IMG/VR virus record: IMGVR_UViG_3300027589_000004
Span: 1 to 60,127 of that record
Reading direction: 5' to 3' (one strand)
DNA: 60,127 bases
From: a virus
Below, in pieces: positions 47,100 through 57,241 of the stretch. The notes below the pieces were generated by a model. It saw nothing but the letters and a program-made list of their open reading frames with translations, had not been told where the DNA came from and did no database searches. Numbering within the stretch: the first letter of the stretch is position 1; the number at the start of each line of letters is the position of its first letter. The position numbers were made by a program, and so were the translations under genes.

Positions 47100-50000
47100 T
47101 TAGTACTCTCCGTTTATTCTATCAAGATAATTTGGAGTGATGGGCCTCCTTGTATCATTGATGAGAACTGAACCTCTAGCGTTTCCTCTTGTCATCATGT
47201 TGATGTAGCTCCCCGCCTGTGTCATCCCCGCAAGCCCCTCGACTGCTCCACGGATACTCAGACCTGACTCTTCCACCATCTGAGTCACACCAGGGCCGTG
47301 TGGGCGGTTCAGAAGGTCATATGGCGAGGGCCCGTTCACGGCTGCAGCACGAGCCTCTGATGCTGTCAGAGCGTCTCCTGGAGCATTCTGGAGAGCTGCA
47401 GATGGCATCTCACCGTCGACCATAAGCGGTGCGCTGCTGGCGTTGGGACGCATACCACTCATAACCATTGCCCCTAGAGCAAGGCCTCCCACTACCATCC
47501 CAGCAGTACGAGTATTCACCGTATCGAACATACCTTGCAGCCTAGCTCTTCCATCATTAGCGGCCGCCAAATTACGTACAGTTCTATCTTGTGGCCCCAT
47601 CTCTTGTGCCATAGCAGACTGCACAGTAGGAGTACCATTTTGGATGGCGTAAGCAAGCTCACGCGCTACACCATGCTCGTCTCTCATTAGGTTATGGGCC
47701 GCAATATTAGGCGTTGCCATTAAGTCAATCTTGTTGGCTTTAGCATTGATTACAGCTTTCTCTAGAAACTCAAGAGCTGCATTTAGACCATACACTTTAA
47801 CCTTCTGTGAGCTGTACCGAGGATCGTCTACTTCAAGTTCGAATCCTTCATATAGCTCTTTCAGGGCTTCAGAACTTTCTGGGAAGATTTCTGTTCTGAA
47901 GAAGTTCGCTACAGATTCAATGTTGCCACGCTTGAAAGCTTCATCAACAGAGGTGGCCATACGTTCCGCCCAAGGTTTGAAGTCTTTCAACTTCTTACCC
48001 TTAATGGTCGTATGTTCTTCGAGGCCCTTGAGGAGGGTAAGTACTTCACCTGCCAACTGCTTATCTGAGCCTTCCATAGCAATAGTTGCATTTCTCAACT
48101 TGTTAAGGGCCACGTCTACAGGACCAGTACCTGCTGAAGTGGTCTTTTCTTTCATCGCGTCTTTACCGATTGCTTCTTCTTCAGTATCAATTAAAGTAGA
48201 AGAACCAGCGTTAAGTCCTTCTTTAGCAAACTTGCTGTAAACTTCAGTATGAAGAGCTTCTGCAAGCACTGCTTTTCGATAATTAGGATCATCAAGCAAC
48301 TTAGAGATCGACGCTTGAATGCTCCCGCTGAACCTCATGCTGGAGCCCCAGTCACCGTCGGCGTCTGCAATAGCTGATGCAGCCATACCAACGTCTGCTT
48401 TAGATTGGAAGCTGCCTGTAGTTGATTTGATTTTAACTTTGTCTTCAACCATGTACATAGAACCGCCACCTTCACTTGTGTGCCACTTCTGTACGTTTTG
48501 AGCCAGCTGTTCGAAGAACTCTCTGACTTGGTCTCTGTGTGTCGTCTCCAAGTCCAAGATGTCGCCAAAAGAATTAATTGTGGTCTTTGTTTTCTTCCCT
48601 TGAGAATCCACTACTTCATTCCACTGGACTACCTCTTTCTCACTCCCATCTTTCATCTTCTTGGTGACTTTGCTTGCCATACCTACTTTCAAACCAAGGT
48701 CTAACAAAGCAGCTCGGCTGCTTTTGTTGTTCTTGTCAAGGAGCTCTTGGAAGACTACATCATGCTTTCCTTTGAACATTTCACTAGGGTCTCTGTGCAT
48801 TTCTGCAAAACGCAAGTTACCTTTACCAAGCATAGGTGCCCGTGAGACAAGCATAAGAGCGCCTTTCACGGTTGGTGTTTTGCCTGCTGCTACATCACGA
48901 GCGATCTGTTCTGCGTTCAAGAAGAAGTCACGTAGCGCTTGGCCGCCTTCACTCTTACCACTAGCGGTACCCATGAATTCCTTTAGGTTGTTCAGGAATG
49001 CAAAGTGATCCAAGTACAAACTATTTCTACCAGAGACAACTTGTGTTGCTTTGAAGTAATCGCCTTGCCTACTTGTCAGACCGGCTACGTTGCCATTGTA
49101 CTCTGCACCAATGAACTGAAGAACGTTCATTGTGTTGCCTTTGATTTTGCCCCTAGTAAGCTGATGTAAGCTGTTGGTGAAGAGACCCATGATATTCTTC
49201 TTGTAGGTCTTCATGGCCTCTGCATATTGGTCTTTTGAGCTTCCTTCTTTTGAAGACAGTTTCTGCATATCTGCAAGAAAATCGCCCGTCTTCTCTTCGT
49301 AGTACGAACCAACTTTAATTGTGTTGTTGGTCTGCTTAATCTCTGTGCCCTTCATATTCTCAAGGGCATCTTTTCCTAAGATGTAAATTTGCCTGTCGTT
49401 GCCAAACGTTTCTTCGCCAGCCTGATTCAAGACGGCTTCTCTCATATTTTCATTTCCTTTGAAGTCAATGAAAAAGCCTTTGTCATGATTCCTCATGAAG
49501 GCTCTGAGTTCGTCGGCAGTCCCCACTTCCTCAAAGATTTGATCTAACGTATATCTCTTGACTCCTTCCATATCGCCCATAGGAAGAGAAATAGTAGAGA
49601 ACGCGGCTTGCTGCAAAGGAAGAATGGCTCTCCGCCCTGCTGCCCCACCAACTTTACGAGACAAGATGTCGCGCATAAACTTTACTTGCTCATCATTAGA
49701 GAGACCAGAATCTCCTAACATAGACTTTAGGTATTGAACAGTTCTTGGCTCTACTGAGCCAACGCCAATACCGTAATCGCCATGACCGGTACCTGGGACC
49801 ACTGTGTCCACTGTAAAGCCTAAGCCTGTTTCCGCCACAGCTCTCATTCTTACAAGCGCATCTGCAGCCTTCCCTTTTTTAACGGCATCGATTTGGTTCA
49901 GGATTTCCAAGTCGTTCTCAGCGTTACTCATTAGTTCAGATGCTGCGCTAAACTCTTTGGCCCATCCGCCGACCTGCTTACCACTGGAGTTTTTGAAGCC

Positions 50001-52481
50001 GCCACCCCAGCGAGTCATAGAAAGGGCTCGCCCAGCGAAGTCAGCATCAATCTCTCCTTTGGCAACTCCAAGAGCGATCTTTCGATAGAGATGTACTCCT
50101 ACATCTCCTTTATTTTTAGCAACTTTCTGTACTTCGCTCAGGAGATCTCCATGGCCGATTTTAAGTGCTGCCGCCGCACTAGTGATAGCGGCTTGTCTTC
50201 TAGCAAGTCTCGACTTTTTCAACATGTCTCCTGAACCAAAGATGAAGTTCTGAAGCACGTGCTGGCTTTCTTTCAGTTTCGTAGGGTTAGCACTGTCTTG
50301 CACAGCCTGGCTAAGAAGATCACGCATGACGTTTCTGTTTTCACCAGCCACGTTGTACGTGGCTAGATCTCTAGCAGCAACTGCTACTGGCTGAGCTACC
50401 GCGGTGCCCTTAACACTAAAGCCGAAGACCTTCATTTTATCTGTTTCTCTTTGAGCCAATACCTCTACATGTAGTTGGGTTTTGTTGCCAGCTTCAGTGA
50501 TTTCCTTAAGCTGCAAGAAAGCTCCTGTTTCACGAGCCATCAACTTTACACGACGGGGCCCTTGGGAAGAGGTGCCGAGATACCCGTTCTTGCCAGCTAG
50601 CTGTTCTCTACTGTACCAGACAGGACCATTCTGCTGCTTAAGCTTTTCTAGTAATTCACTAGACTGGAAGCCATTCGTGTCTGGATCAAACAAAGGAATC
50701 GTTCTTTCTACTTCGAACTTTCCTAGTCCTTTATCTCCAGCTGTGCCATATTGGCCGCGACCTTCATGTCTAGCGAAAACACCTTGGCCCTCTCCCATCG
50801 TCATATCAAGGGCAACAAGTACTCTCTTGTCTCCAGCAAATCCTTTGATGAATGGATTGCTATCATAATCAGCACCAAGACCAATCCCAGCAACTTTGGC
50901 AGTTTGATTCTTTTTACCAACAGTAGCAACAAACCTAGAGGTACGACCTTCGATCTGCTCAAGGCGTGAGAGAAGCGGAGCCTCTTGTCTGCTGACAGAT
51001 CGTTTGCTATCTACTCTATACTTCAATCTGCCAAGCAACGAGCCCTTAGAGAATTGAAGCAAGCCAAACTTTCTTCCTTCGATCATTCCGCTTTCAAGAC
51101 GAGAGTTGCCAACTCCAGGATCGAGTACAGAGTTTGGACCAAGCAAGTTCTTAAGCATATCATCACGCTGAGCTTGGGTTAAGTTTTCCAGATTCGTAAA
51201 AAGCACAGTGTTATGCTTTGCACCAGCTCGAGCAATTGTGTTCCTTGCGCGATTCGCATGGTATTCTGTTGCGCCGCGTGAATTTACTGATCTGGAAACA
51301 ACTTCCATATTTGCTCGAAGAATGTTCATCACTCTTCCACTGGCGCTTTTCCATCTTCCTTTATTGGCAGAGAAAGTGCCGTTAGCATTAAAGCTTACTT
51401 CTTCTTGCACAAGATCAAGAGCGAAGTCTCCCATGTCTCTAAGGAAACCTTTGCCAGCTAAGTCTGGAGCGTGTGGCGTTAGCTTGCTATCAGTGAATGC
51501 TCTAGAGACGGCTCGAGCGTCCGCGACACTCCGTGGTCCCATATATGGAGTATTGTAACCAGGACCCAACCTCGTTAAGACAGGACGACTATCTCCTCTA
51601 GCAATTCGCTCAAGGTCAAATCCAAGCGGAATAGCAAGTCTAGCTCTTCTGCTACCGGCCTGTCCTGACATAAACCTCATGCTTAGACCTTTCTGCCCTG
51701 CACCGACATCGACTACGTCAAGCTGGAGGTTTGAAGTCACTCCGCTAGACATACCTTTGATTCGAGTAATCTTATTTCTGTAAAGTAGCTGTGCGTAGTC
51801 CCTAGCACCTTCATTGTTTAAATTAACTCCAGCTTTTGTTAGCGAGTCTAAGAAGCTTCTTTCATCAAGGAACGCTGCATCATCAAGGGCAATTGAGTTT
51901 ACTTTTAGTTTACTGCCAAACCCAGTTCCTCTTGTTTTGGAACTTACGATCTTGCTTTTGTATGTTCGCAACTCAGAATACGCGTCAGCCACTTTGGCCC
52001 TTAGGCGAGGATTGCCAGAATTGATGGTATCGATCGTGTCTTTTAAAGGCTTTAGCAGTTCATCGTTGACATCTTTGTCATCAAGTTCAGCCACTGACAA
52101 TAGTCTTTCTTTCAAGTCTGCTACCTGACCACGATCGATCCCCAGATCATCTGCGTCAAGAGATGTTAGGATGGCTTGGATAGCGGCTCTTCTTTCTTGG
52201 CCGTTGGATACGATACGTTTATAGGCCTCGCCTTCCATAACAGACTTAACCATCTTCTCTTTGAGGTCTCCAGGAACAAGCTCTTTTCCAATGTTGGTAC
52301 CGAATGGTTTTAGTTCATTAACCATACCAAGATTGATTTTAGGATTTAGGTTTCCTAGCTTCCGCTTGTCATAGGCATAACCTACCGCGCCAACGATAGG
52401 CAGCACAGACCAAGCAGCTCCTAGTACTTCTTCGGCATCGTCCTTTCTCTTATTGATACGGCTGAACGGATCGAATCCCAT
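47100..52481 (-). CDS. Giant virion protein, probable tape-measure or internal tail protein
   Basis: 1793 aa from ATG 52481, which overlaps the previous stop; a GTG 12 bases upstream is possible. Hydrophobic segments lie near the N-terminus (AWSVLPIVGAVGYAY) and the C-terminus (TAGMVVGGLALGAMVMSG), with a long helix-rich and charged middle. Tape-measure proteins often carry such end segments that form a pore at DNA entry. At 1793 residues it could span a long tail. The 1358-aa neighbour is an equal candidate; neither has the classical coiled-coil repeat pattern along its whole length. Confidence 0.6.
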   Translation of the reverse strand: MGFDPFSRINKRKDDAEEVLGAAWSVLPIVGAVGYAYDKRKLGNLNPKINLGMVNELKPFGTNIGKELVPGDLKEKMVKSVMEGEAYKRIVSNGQERRAAIQAILTSLDADDLGIDRGQVADLKERLLSVAELDDKDVNDELLKPLKDTIDTINSGNPRLRAKVADAYSELRTYKSKIVSSKTRGTGFGSKLKVNSIALDDAAFLDERSFLDSLTKAGVNLNNEGARDYAQLLYRNKITRIKGMSSGVTSNLQLDVVDVGAGQKGLSMRFMSGQAGSRRARLAIPLGFDLERIARGDSRPVLTRLGPGYNTPYMGPRSVADARAVSRAFTDSKLTPHAPDLAGKGFLRDMGDFALDLVQEEVSFNANGTFSANKGRWKSASGRVMNILRANMEVVSRSVNSRGATEYHANRARNTIARAGAKHNTVLFTNLENLTQAQRDDMLKNLLGPNSVLDPGVGNSRLESGMIEGRKFGLLQFSKGSLLGRLKYRVDSKRSVSRQEAPLLSRLEQIEGRTSRFVATVGKKNQTAKVAGIGLGADYDSNPFIKGFAGDKRVLVALDMTMGEGQGVFARHEGRGQYGTAGDKGLGKFEVERTIPLFDPDTNGFQSSELLEKLKQQNGPVWYSREQLAGKNGYLGTSSQGPRRVKLMARETGAFLQLKEITEAGNKTQLHVEVLAQRETDKMKVFGFSVKGTAVAQPVAVAARDLATYNVAGENRNVMRDLLSQAVQDSANPTKLKESQHVLQNFIFGSGDMLKKSRLARRQAAITSAAAALKIGHGDLLSEVQKVAKNKGDVGVHLYRKIALGVAKGEIDADFAGRALSMTRWGGGFKNSSGKQVGGWAKEFSAASELMSNAENDLEILNQIDAVKKGKAADALVRMRAVAETGLGFTVDTVVPGTGHGDYGIGVGSVEPRTVQYLKSMLGDSGLSNDEQVKFMRDILSRKVGGAAGRRAILPLQQAAFSTISLPMGDMEGVKRYTLDQIFEEVGTADELRAFMRNHDKGFFIDFKGNENMREAVLNQAGEETFGNDRQIYILGKDALENMKGTEIKQTNNTIKVGSYYEEKTGDFLADMQKLSSKEGSSKDQYAEAMKTYKKNIMGLFTNSLHQLTRGKIKGNTMNVLQFIGAEYNGNVAGLTSRQGDYFKATQVVSGRNSLYLDHFAFLNNLKEFMGTASGKSEGGQALRDFFLNAEQIARDVAAGKTPTVKGALMLVSRAPMLGKGNLRFAEMHRDPSEMFKGKHDVVFQELLDKNNKSSRAALLDLGLKVGMASKVTKKMKDGSEKEVVQWNEVVDSQGKKTKTTINSFGDILDLETTHRDQVREFFEQLAQNVQKWHTSEGGGSMYMVEDKVKIKSTTGSFQSKADVGMAASAIADADGDWGSSMRFSGSIQASISKLLDDPNYRKAVLAEALHTEVYSKFAKEGLNAGSSTLIDTEEEAIGKDAMKEKTTSAGTGPVDVALNKLRNATIAMEGSDKQLAGEVLTLLKGLEEHTTIKGKKLKDFKPWAERMATSVDEAFKRGNIESVANFFRTEIFPESSEALKELYEGFELEVDDPRYSSQKVKVYGLNAALEFLEKAVINAKANKIDLMATPNIAAHNLMRDEHGVARELAYAIQNGTPTVQSAMAQEMGPQDRTVRNLAAANDGRARLQGMFDTVNTRTAGMVVGGLALGAMVMSGMRPNASSAPLMVDGEMPSAALQNAPGDALTASEARAAAVNGPSPYDLLNRPHGPGVTQMVEESGLSIRGAVEGLAGMTQAGSYINMMTRGNARGSVLINDTRRPITPNYLDRINGEY

Positions 52482-55400
52482 CAGAAACCCCACTGTTTAA
52501 GTTTGTCTTGGATAGCGCTTTCTCTATTGTCATTATAACTCAAGGAAACTTTACTTGTTCCGATGATGTTAGCCACGTGGAACCTACTTTCTCTACCTGC
52601 AAACCTGCCTAGTTGGTTTCTTAACTCGTTAACCATGACTGCGTTAGGACTATCTACAACATAATCCGCTCCATCTAGGAACTCTTGGTTCATAGATTTC
52701 TTCAACTGCTTTTCCCACATCCCGTAGTCTTGCAAGTCGGTAGCGTGGTTTTTAGCATATCTTACTTTGATGTCTTCCATGTCGACTTCTGCATTCCAAC
52801 CAATCCAGTCGCTGGGTGGAAGCTCACCCATTTGATTCACAACAGCATGATACTGTTGCTGCAAACGTTCATCTGAAATCTTGTTATCAGATGGGTAGTT
52901 CACTGATTGGTCGCCGCTGTCCATACGAGACCACATGGCTTTGTAGAGATGAACTTGATCTTTAGGCACCATTTCCAAGATGCGCTGACGTTCCATGCCC
53001 TTAGCGTTAGAGAAGGCATTAAAGAATGCCCTGTCTTGCTCTGGAAGCGCCCAGTAAATACCTAATGGTGAGCCCTGTGGGTTTACACCTGTGCGTGTTT
53101 GTGAAGCCGCCCAGCTATACTGATCCGCTGCTCTTGTGTCTCCAAGGGCCTTTGCTTCTTCAGAGAGCTTCATCCATTTGATAAATTCTAGCTTGTCCCA
53201 CTCTTGCAAAGCGGCATCTGCTTCTTTACGCCACTGAGGCTTACCATCATATCCCATCAAGTTGAGAGCAGAATAAGTTGCTGGCCTGAACCAGTCTCTA
53301 AGTGGCTTATCCCAGAACGCCATGTTGGTACCGTACATTCTTTGATGTTCGTATTCTTCAATTGGTGTTCTTAGATGACCAGTGAGCTTCTGCATAGGAC
53401 GAAAGCCCATAGGGAAAAGATATTCTGCCGGCGCGGCCACTTCTCTAGCTGCTCCCAACAATCCTAAATATGCTTGGGATGTCACATCAGAGACAAAGCT
53501 ATTGTAAGCGTGCTTGTCTCTTCTGTTGAAATCAATTCTATTAATTACTGCAGCGGCTTGTACAGAGACGTCATCAATTAGCTTTTGCTGCTCTTCGCTG
53601 TACTCCCCTTGATATCTCTTCTCGAAGATTTGTCTTTGTAGTTTATTGAACTCATAGGAAGTTGGCGCCACATCTCCCAAGATTGCATAACGAGCAATCA
53701 AGGGGTAAGCACTAGGATCTACTCCTTCAAGTTCTGGATGCAGAGCAGAGTAACCAGCTCCAGGCAAACGAGCCTCGCCCCATTGGATCTTAGTATATGG
53801 GTCACCAAAGTGGAATTTGTCCGGTAGCCAGTAGGGCATGTCGTTACGGATAGCGTTCTGTTTAGTTAGTCCACTCCTTGCCGGTGGAAGCAAACGACGA
53901 AACAACTCGTTAGTGAAGCCCAAGCCACCCATGCTAGCATCCCAGAAAGCACGAGTACTCGAATCGATTTCGTTCGCGGTAGCAATGACTTGGTGCGGGT
54001 TCTCAAACTGGGCACTCCCAGTAATGAGTTGCTGTACGATGTTCTTGCCCCAACCAGTCATACCCTCTAGTTCTCTAAACTGGTAAATGCTTTGTTTAAT
54101 CAGCTCAGTGGCCTGTAAGGGAGAAACAGGTACTCCCGGTTTCGGTGCTCCCAGGGCGTACGCTGGCTCGATCTTACTTCCCTTGAAAAGACTCGCGTAC
54201 GTTAGTTCCCCGTTTTCATCTTGCTGGATCCATTCTCCAGCATGCATGATCTTTGCTGGCTTAATCAAAGAGCCAACAGTAGCGGCTAACAAGTGACCGA
54301 TGATTGGGACATCTTGGAAAGCCGCTCCAGACATCTGGTAAGGACGTCTGTAGTAGTTCATAGTTTCTAGTTCATATGTAAAGTTCTTTTTGATGAACTT
54401 CTGAATAGGAGAGATGTCGTCTTCGTTTTCTCCCCAGACTGCCCTCTCTCTTGTCCTTGCCTTCATTAAGGCTACTTGGTGTGGCCTGAAGTATGAAGTG
54501 TTGCCGCCCTCGTATGGGGTGCCTCCAGCCTCCCAGAATCGTCCCTCTTTGACTTCGACCATCTGCTCGCCCGAGTAGATAGCTTGTAATTCGTCTGAGC
54601 TCTCAAGCGATCCTAGAAGGTTTCCTGACACTAGAGAGTGCACTGCCATACCAGCAGTAGCCAATGTTAAGAGCCGTCCAGTACTTCCTACCGGCCCTCT
54701 AAAACCAAGGGCCTTAACCGCTTTACGCATATCAATATCATAAGCAGCATCTGCTCCAAACACACTATAGAAAGTTTGCGCTGCAAACCCTTCGATGTTC
54801 ATTAGAACAGATCTCGAGAAACCACCTTTGTTGTATTTAGCCGAAATACCTTCCAGCTTTTTCAAGAGTTGGAAGTTAACTCCGTCTGGGCTCTTCATCG
54901 AGGACTGCATCATTTCTTTGTGCTGACGCTCGGCCCGTAGGAACAATTGGTTCGCTACTTCGTCGGCTTGTCCTGCTTCTGCATCCTGGAATGCTTTGAA
55001 TAGAGAGTGTCTTTCTTTTCCAGTCATGAACGGATGCGTCGTTTGATGCTTTACCGTCATGTGCTCAGAGATCTTTTCCCAATAAAGATCTGTGGCTGAC
55101 AGAGCTTCTCTAGCTACTCCATATGCTGGATGGATCCCTTTGGAGCCCACTCCCGTTACGTTTCCATATCTGTGCTGAATTACTTCAGCTAAGGTTTTAC
55201 CATTGATTGGGTTTCTAATAGTCCCCGCCATCAATGCAAGGACACCAAATCCAGCGGTAGCTTCAATGCCCGTAAAGCCAGGGAGAAGGCCTTCTACTGT
55301 TCTTCTATAGTGGTTAAAAGGATTGATTGGCGCCGCTCTCATTACATCTAGAGAAGCGTACGTGCTTGCAATTCCTGGCATGATACCTTGATCAAATCCA

Positions 55401-56557
55401 GGAAGAATCATTTGTCCAAAGAACGAAGCTACACCGCCGGCCATTGCTAGTCGGTTGTGTCCCATCCTATGAAGAGCATAGGCAGCTCCACCTGAGAAGG
55501 CGGCCGACGCAAATACTTCTCCAGGGGCGCTACCTCTACGAATCCAATCTAATTGCTCAGCCCCAAGAAGCAAAGCTCCAGCAGCAGCAGCTCTACCTGA
55601 ATACCTAGCGATAAGAGCACTGGCAGTACCACCTTGTACTTTCGGATTAACTCCAAGTACGTTACGTAAGAAATCTTTACCGGTATCACCAGCCACAGTA
55701 TCAATGAACGTTTCTGTCAGCTCATTAAATCGGTTGGCACCAAAAGCATAGAATCCTCTAAAGAAGCTTGTTCTTCTTTTAAGGTCTGCTAAAGAGTCTA
55801 GTGGGCCGATAGGAGCAGGGATAGGCATGAGCCGCGCGGCATCACCACCTTCTGTACGTAGAATCGTATTGAGAGAATCGCCTGTCTTCTCTCCGACTCC
55901 AACGGCACGCATAATTCCTTCGGTAGCCTTATTGATCTCTCCTGAACGATAGCTACTAGAATTTACATCGATTTCTTGGGAATACGCTCCAACCATGATG
56001 CTGTCAGAAAGAAGCGCTCTTGTCCCCTTTTCGTCTTGGAAGAAGAGCTTTCCAACTCCTAGCTTTCCATCTTCGAAGATAAGACTCGTTCTGTCTTTCT
56101 CAGACATAGCAGACAATCTAGAAGGGTCATATCCAAGAGCCGAGAGCTCTTTACGAGTTTTGCCCGTAATAGATGAAATGTACTCTGCTGTGTCATCTGA
56201 TTTGATGGCGTCGTGCTTCCACTCATAGGAAGATTGGCCCGGAATCAAATCTCCAGTCGTAGGATCGTACCCTCTTGTCTTGTACTCCAACGAAGAGGTG
56301 AACGACATAAATTCCGGTACACGGAATGTGTTCAGAAGCTGGAAAGGAGTAAACGAACCTACCCTTCTAGCCTTCTTAGAGAGATAGTCCATAGAAGGAC
56401 GCATATCGTTATTGTTGTATTTGTAAGCAGCAGCACCAAGCCCACCTACCATTCCAACGGCCAAAGCAAATCTACCCATTGCCCAATAATTAGCATCATG
56501 GTTTGCAGGTAGGTTATTGCTCCAGATATCCGCGCCTCTATGGGACTCAAACGCCAT
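52481..56557 (-). CDS. Giant multi-hydrophobic virion protein, possible tape measure
   Basis: 1358 aa, strong SD GGAGG. Several hydrophobic stretches stand out: ~27-45 (MGRFALAVGMVGGLGAAAY), near 330-410 (AAAAGALLLG, LAMAGGVASFFGQMI), near 440 (GFGVLALMAGTI) and near 640. The C-terminal half is soluble and rich in Trp, Tyr and charged residues. It follows the tail tube and assembly genes, where tape-measure genes normally stand. The hydrophobic runs suggest membrane insertion during infection. Confidence 0.6.
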   Translation of the reverse strand: MAFESHRGADIWSNNLPANHDANYWAMGRFALAVGMVGGLGAAAYKYNNNDMRPSMDYLSKKARRVGSFTPFQLLNTFRVPEFMSFTSSLEYKTRGYDPTTGDLIPGQSSYEWKHDAIKSDDTAEYISSITGKTRKELSALGYDPSRLSAMSEKDRTSLIFEDGKLGVGKLFFQDEKGTRALLSDSIMVGAYSQEIDVNSSSYRSGEINKATEGIMRAVGVGEKTGDSLNTILRTEGGDAARLMPIPAPIGPLDSLADLKRRTSFFRGFYAFGANRFNELTETFIDTVAGDTGKDFLRNVLGVNPKVQGGTASALIARYSGRAAAAGALLLGAEQLDWIRRGSAPGEVFASAAFSGGAAYALHRMGHNRLAMAGGVASFFGQMILPGFDQGIMPGIASTYASLDVMRAAPINPFNHYRRTVEGLLPGFTGIEATAGFGVLALMAGTIRNPINGKTLAEVIQHRYGNVTGVGSKGIHPAYGVAREALSATDLYWEKISEHMTVKHQTTHPFMTGKERHSLFKAFQDAEAGQADEVANQLFLRAERQHKEMMQSSMKSPDGVNFQLLKKLEGISAKYNKGGFSRSVLMNIEGFAAQTFYSVFGADAAYDIDMRKAVKALGFRGPVGSTGRLLTLATAGMAVHSLVSGNLLGSLESSDELQAIYSGEQMVEVKEGRFWEAGGTPYEGGNTSYFRPHQVALMKARTRERAVWGENEDDISPIQKFIKKNFTYELETMNYYRRPYQMSGAAFQDVPIIGHLLAATVGSLIKPAKIMHAGEWIQQDENGELTYASLFKGSKIEPAYALGAPKPGVPVSPLQATELIKQSIYQFRELEGMTGWGKNIVQQLITGSAQFENPHQVIATANEIDSSTRAFWDASMGGLGFTNELFRRLLPPARSGLTKQNAIRNDMPYWLPDKFHFGDPYTKIQWGEARLPGAGYSALHPELEGVDPSAYPLIARYAILGDVAPTSYEFNKLQRQIFEKRYQGEYSEEQQKLIDDVSVQAAAVINRIDFNRRDKHAYNSFVSDVTSQAYLGLLGAAREVAAPAEYLFPMGFRPMQKLTGHLRTPIEEYEHQRMYGTNMAFWDKPLRDWFRPATYSALNLMGYDGKPQWRKEADAALQEWDKLEFIKWMKLSEEAKALGDTRAADQYSWAASQTRTGVNPQGSPLGIYWALPEQDRAFFNAFSNAKGMERQRILEMVPKDQVHLYKAMWSRMDSGDQSVNYPSDNKISDERLQQQYHAVVNQMGELPPSDWIGWNAEVDMEDIKVRYAKNHATDLQDYGMWEKQLKKSMNQEFLDGADYVVDSPNAVMVNELRNQLGRFAGRESRFHVANIIGTSKVSLSYNDNRESAIQDKLKQWGF

Positions 56558-57228
56558 TACCTACCTCCGAATTGCTTTGCTAACCTCACTCGCTTAGCCA
56601 AGTCTGCTGGTGTCTGCTCAGTAAAGTGTTTACCATCTGCGCTGCCCATTGCTTGGTTTAGCTGGCTGTTCTCTTTCTCGAAGTTAACAGCGCCTTTCTT
56701 CTTAGTAGACTTCTTTGCCATCTCTTCTGGAGACATCACGTTATCTAGACTCAATGGAGTGTAGCCAACACCTTCTTGCAAGACAGCTTCTGCTACTACG
56801 AACTCTTTGAATACTCTTACTTTTGTCCAAGTTTCAATTACTTGTGGAGTATAGCTTGGAAAGGCTCTTAAAATCACTCGTTTCATAAATTCAACTAGAG
56901 TGTTTCTTGGATAGACGTTTCTGTAGTCTTCCAAGTCCTGCTTCTCTTGTGCGGCTCCAGAATCTCCTGAGAGCTCTAGGATCAGTCTACCAATGGAAAA
57001 GAACAGGCCCATAGGAAGAGAACCGTCTAAGAGGATTGGATTTCCTACAAAGCAACGGTCAAACACCATCGAGTACAATTGGTATTCGTTTACTTGTCCG
57101 TTTTGCCTGATGGCGCTAAAGACCTTGTATTCTTTGAGAGACAATAGCCTCCAACAAAACGAGCCTCCTTGGGGGAGGCTCGTTACGTAGAGACCATCAC
57201 TCTCGACAAACTTCTCGATGTCGAGCAT
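56557..57228 (-). CDS. Probable tail assembly protein
   Basis: 223 aa, SD GGAGG. An alpha/beta N-terminal part (SFCWRLLSLKEYKVF) is followed by helices and a Lys-rich, disordered C-terminus. It lies between the tube genes and the giant proteins, where tail assembly chaperones are found. I saw no slippery sequence for the usual frameshift. Its first ~25 codons contain a terminator-like hairpin (see that entry). Confidence 0.55.
   Translation of the reverse strand: MLDIEKFVESDGLYVTSLPQGGSFCWRLLSLKEYKVFSAIRQNGQVNEYQLYSMVFDRCFVGNPILLDGSLPMGLFFSIGRLILELSGDSGAAQEKQDLEDYRNVYPRNTLVEFMKRVILRAFPSYTPQVIETWTKVRVFKEFVVAEAVLQEGVGYTPLSLDNVMSPEEMAKKSTKKKGAVNFEKENSQLNQAMGSADGKHFTEQTPADLAKRVRLAKQFGGR
57158..57184 (-). 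promoter_or_regulatory. Terminator-like hairpin inside the start of the 223-aa gene
   Basis: Read on the minus strand, ACGAGCCTCC-CCCAA-GGAGGCTCGT is a perfect 10-bp stem, extended by one A-T pair, and is followed by a T-rich tract. It covers roughly codons 16-24 of an intact gene, so full termination there would block the genes downstream. Attenuation or translational control are possible. Confidence 0.6.
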
Positions 57229-57241
57229 GAGGTGCCTCCGA

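Noticed and set aside
38254-56512. Many open frames on the plus strand opposite the giant tail genes
   Set aside because: They lack ribosome sites and protein-like composition, and each is the complement of a well-supported minus-strand gene.
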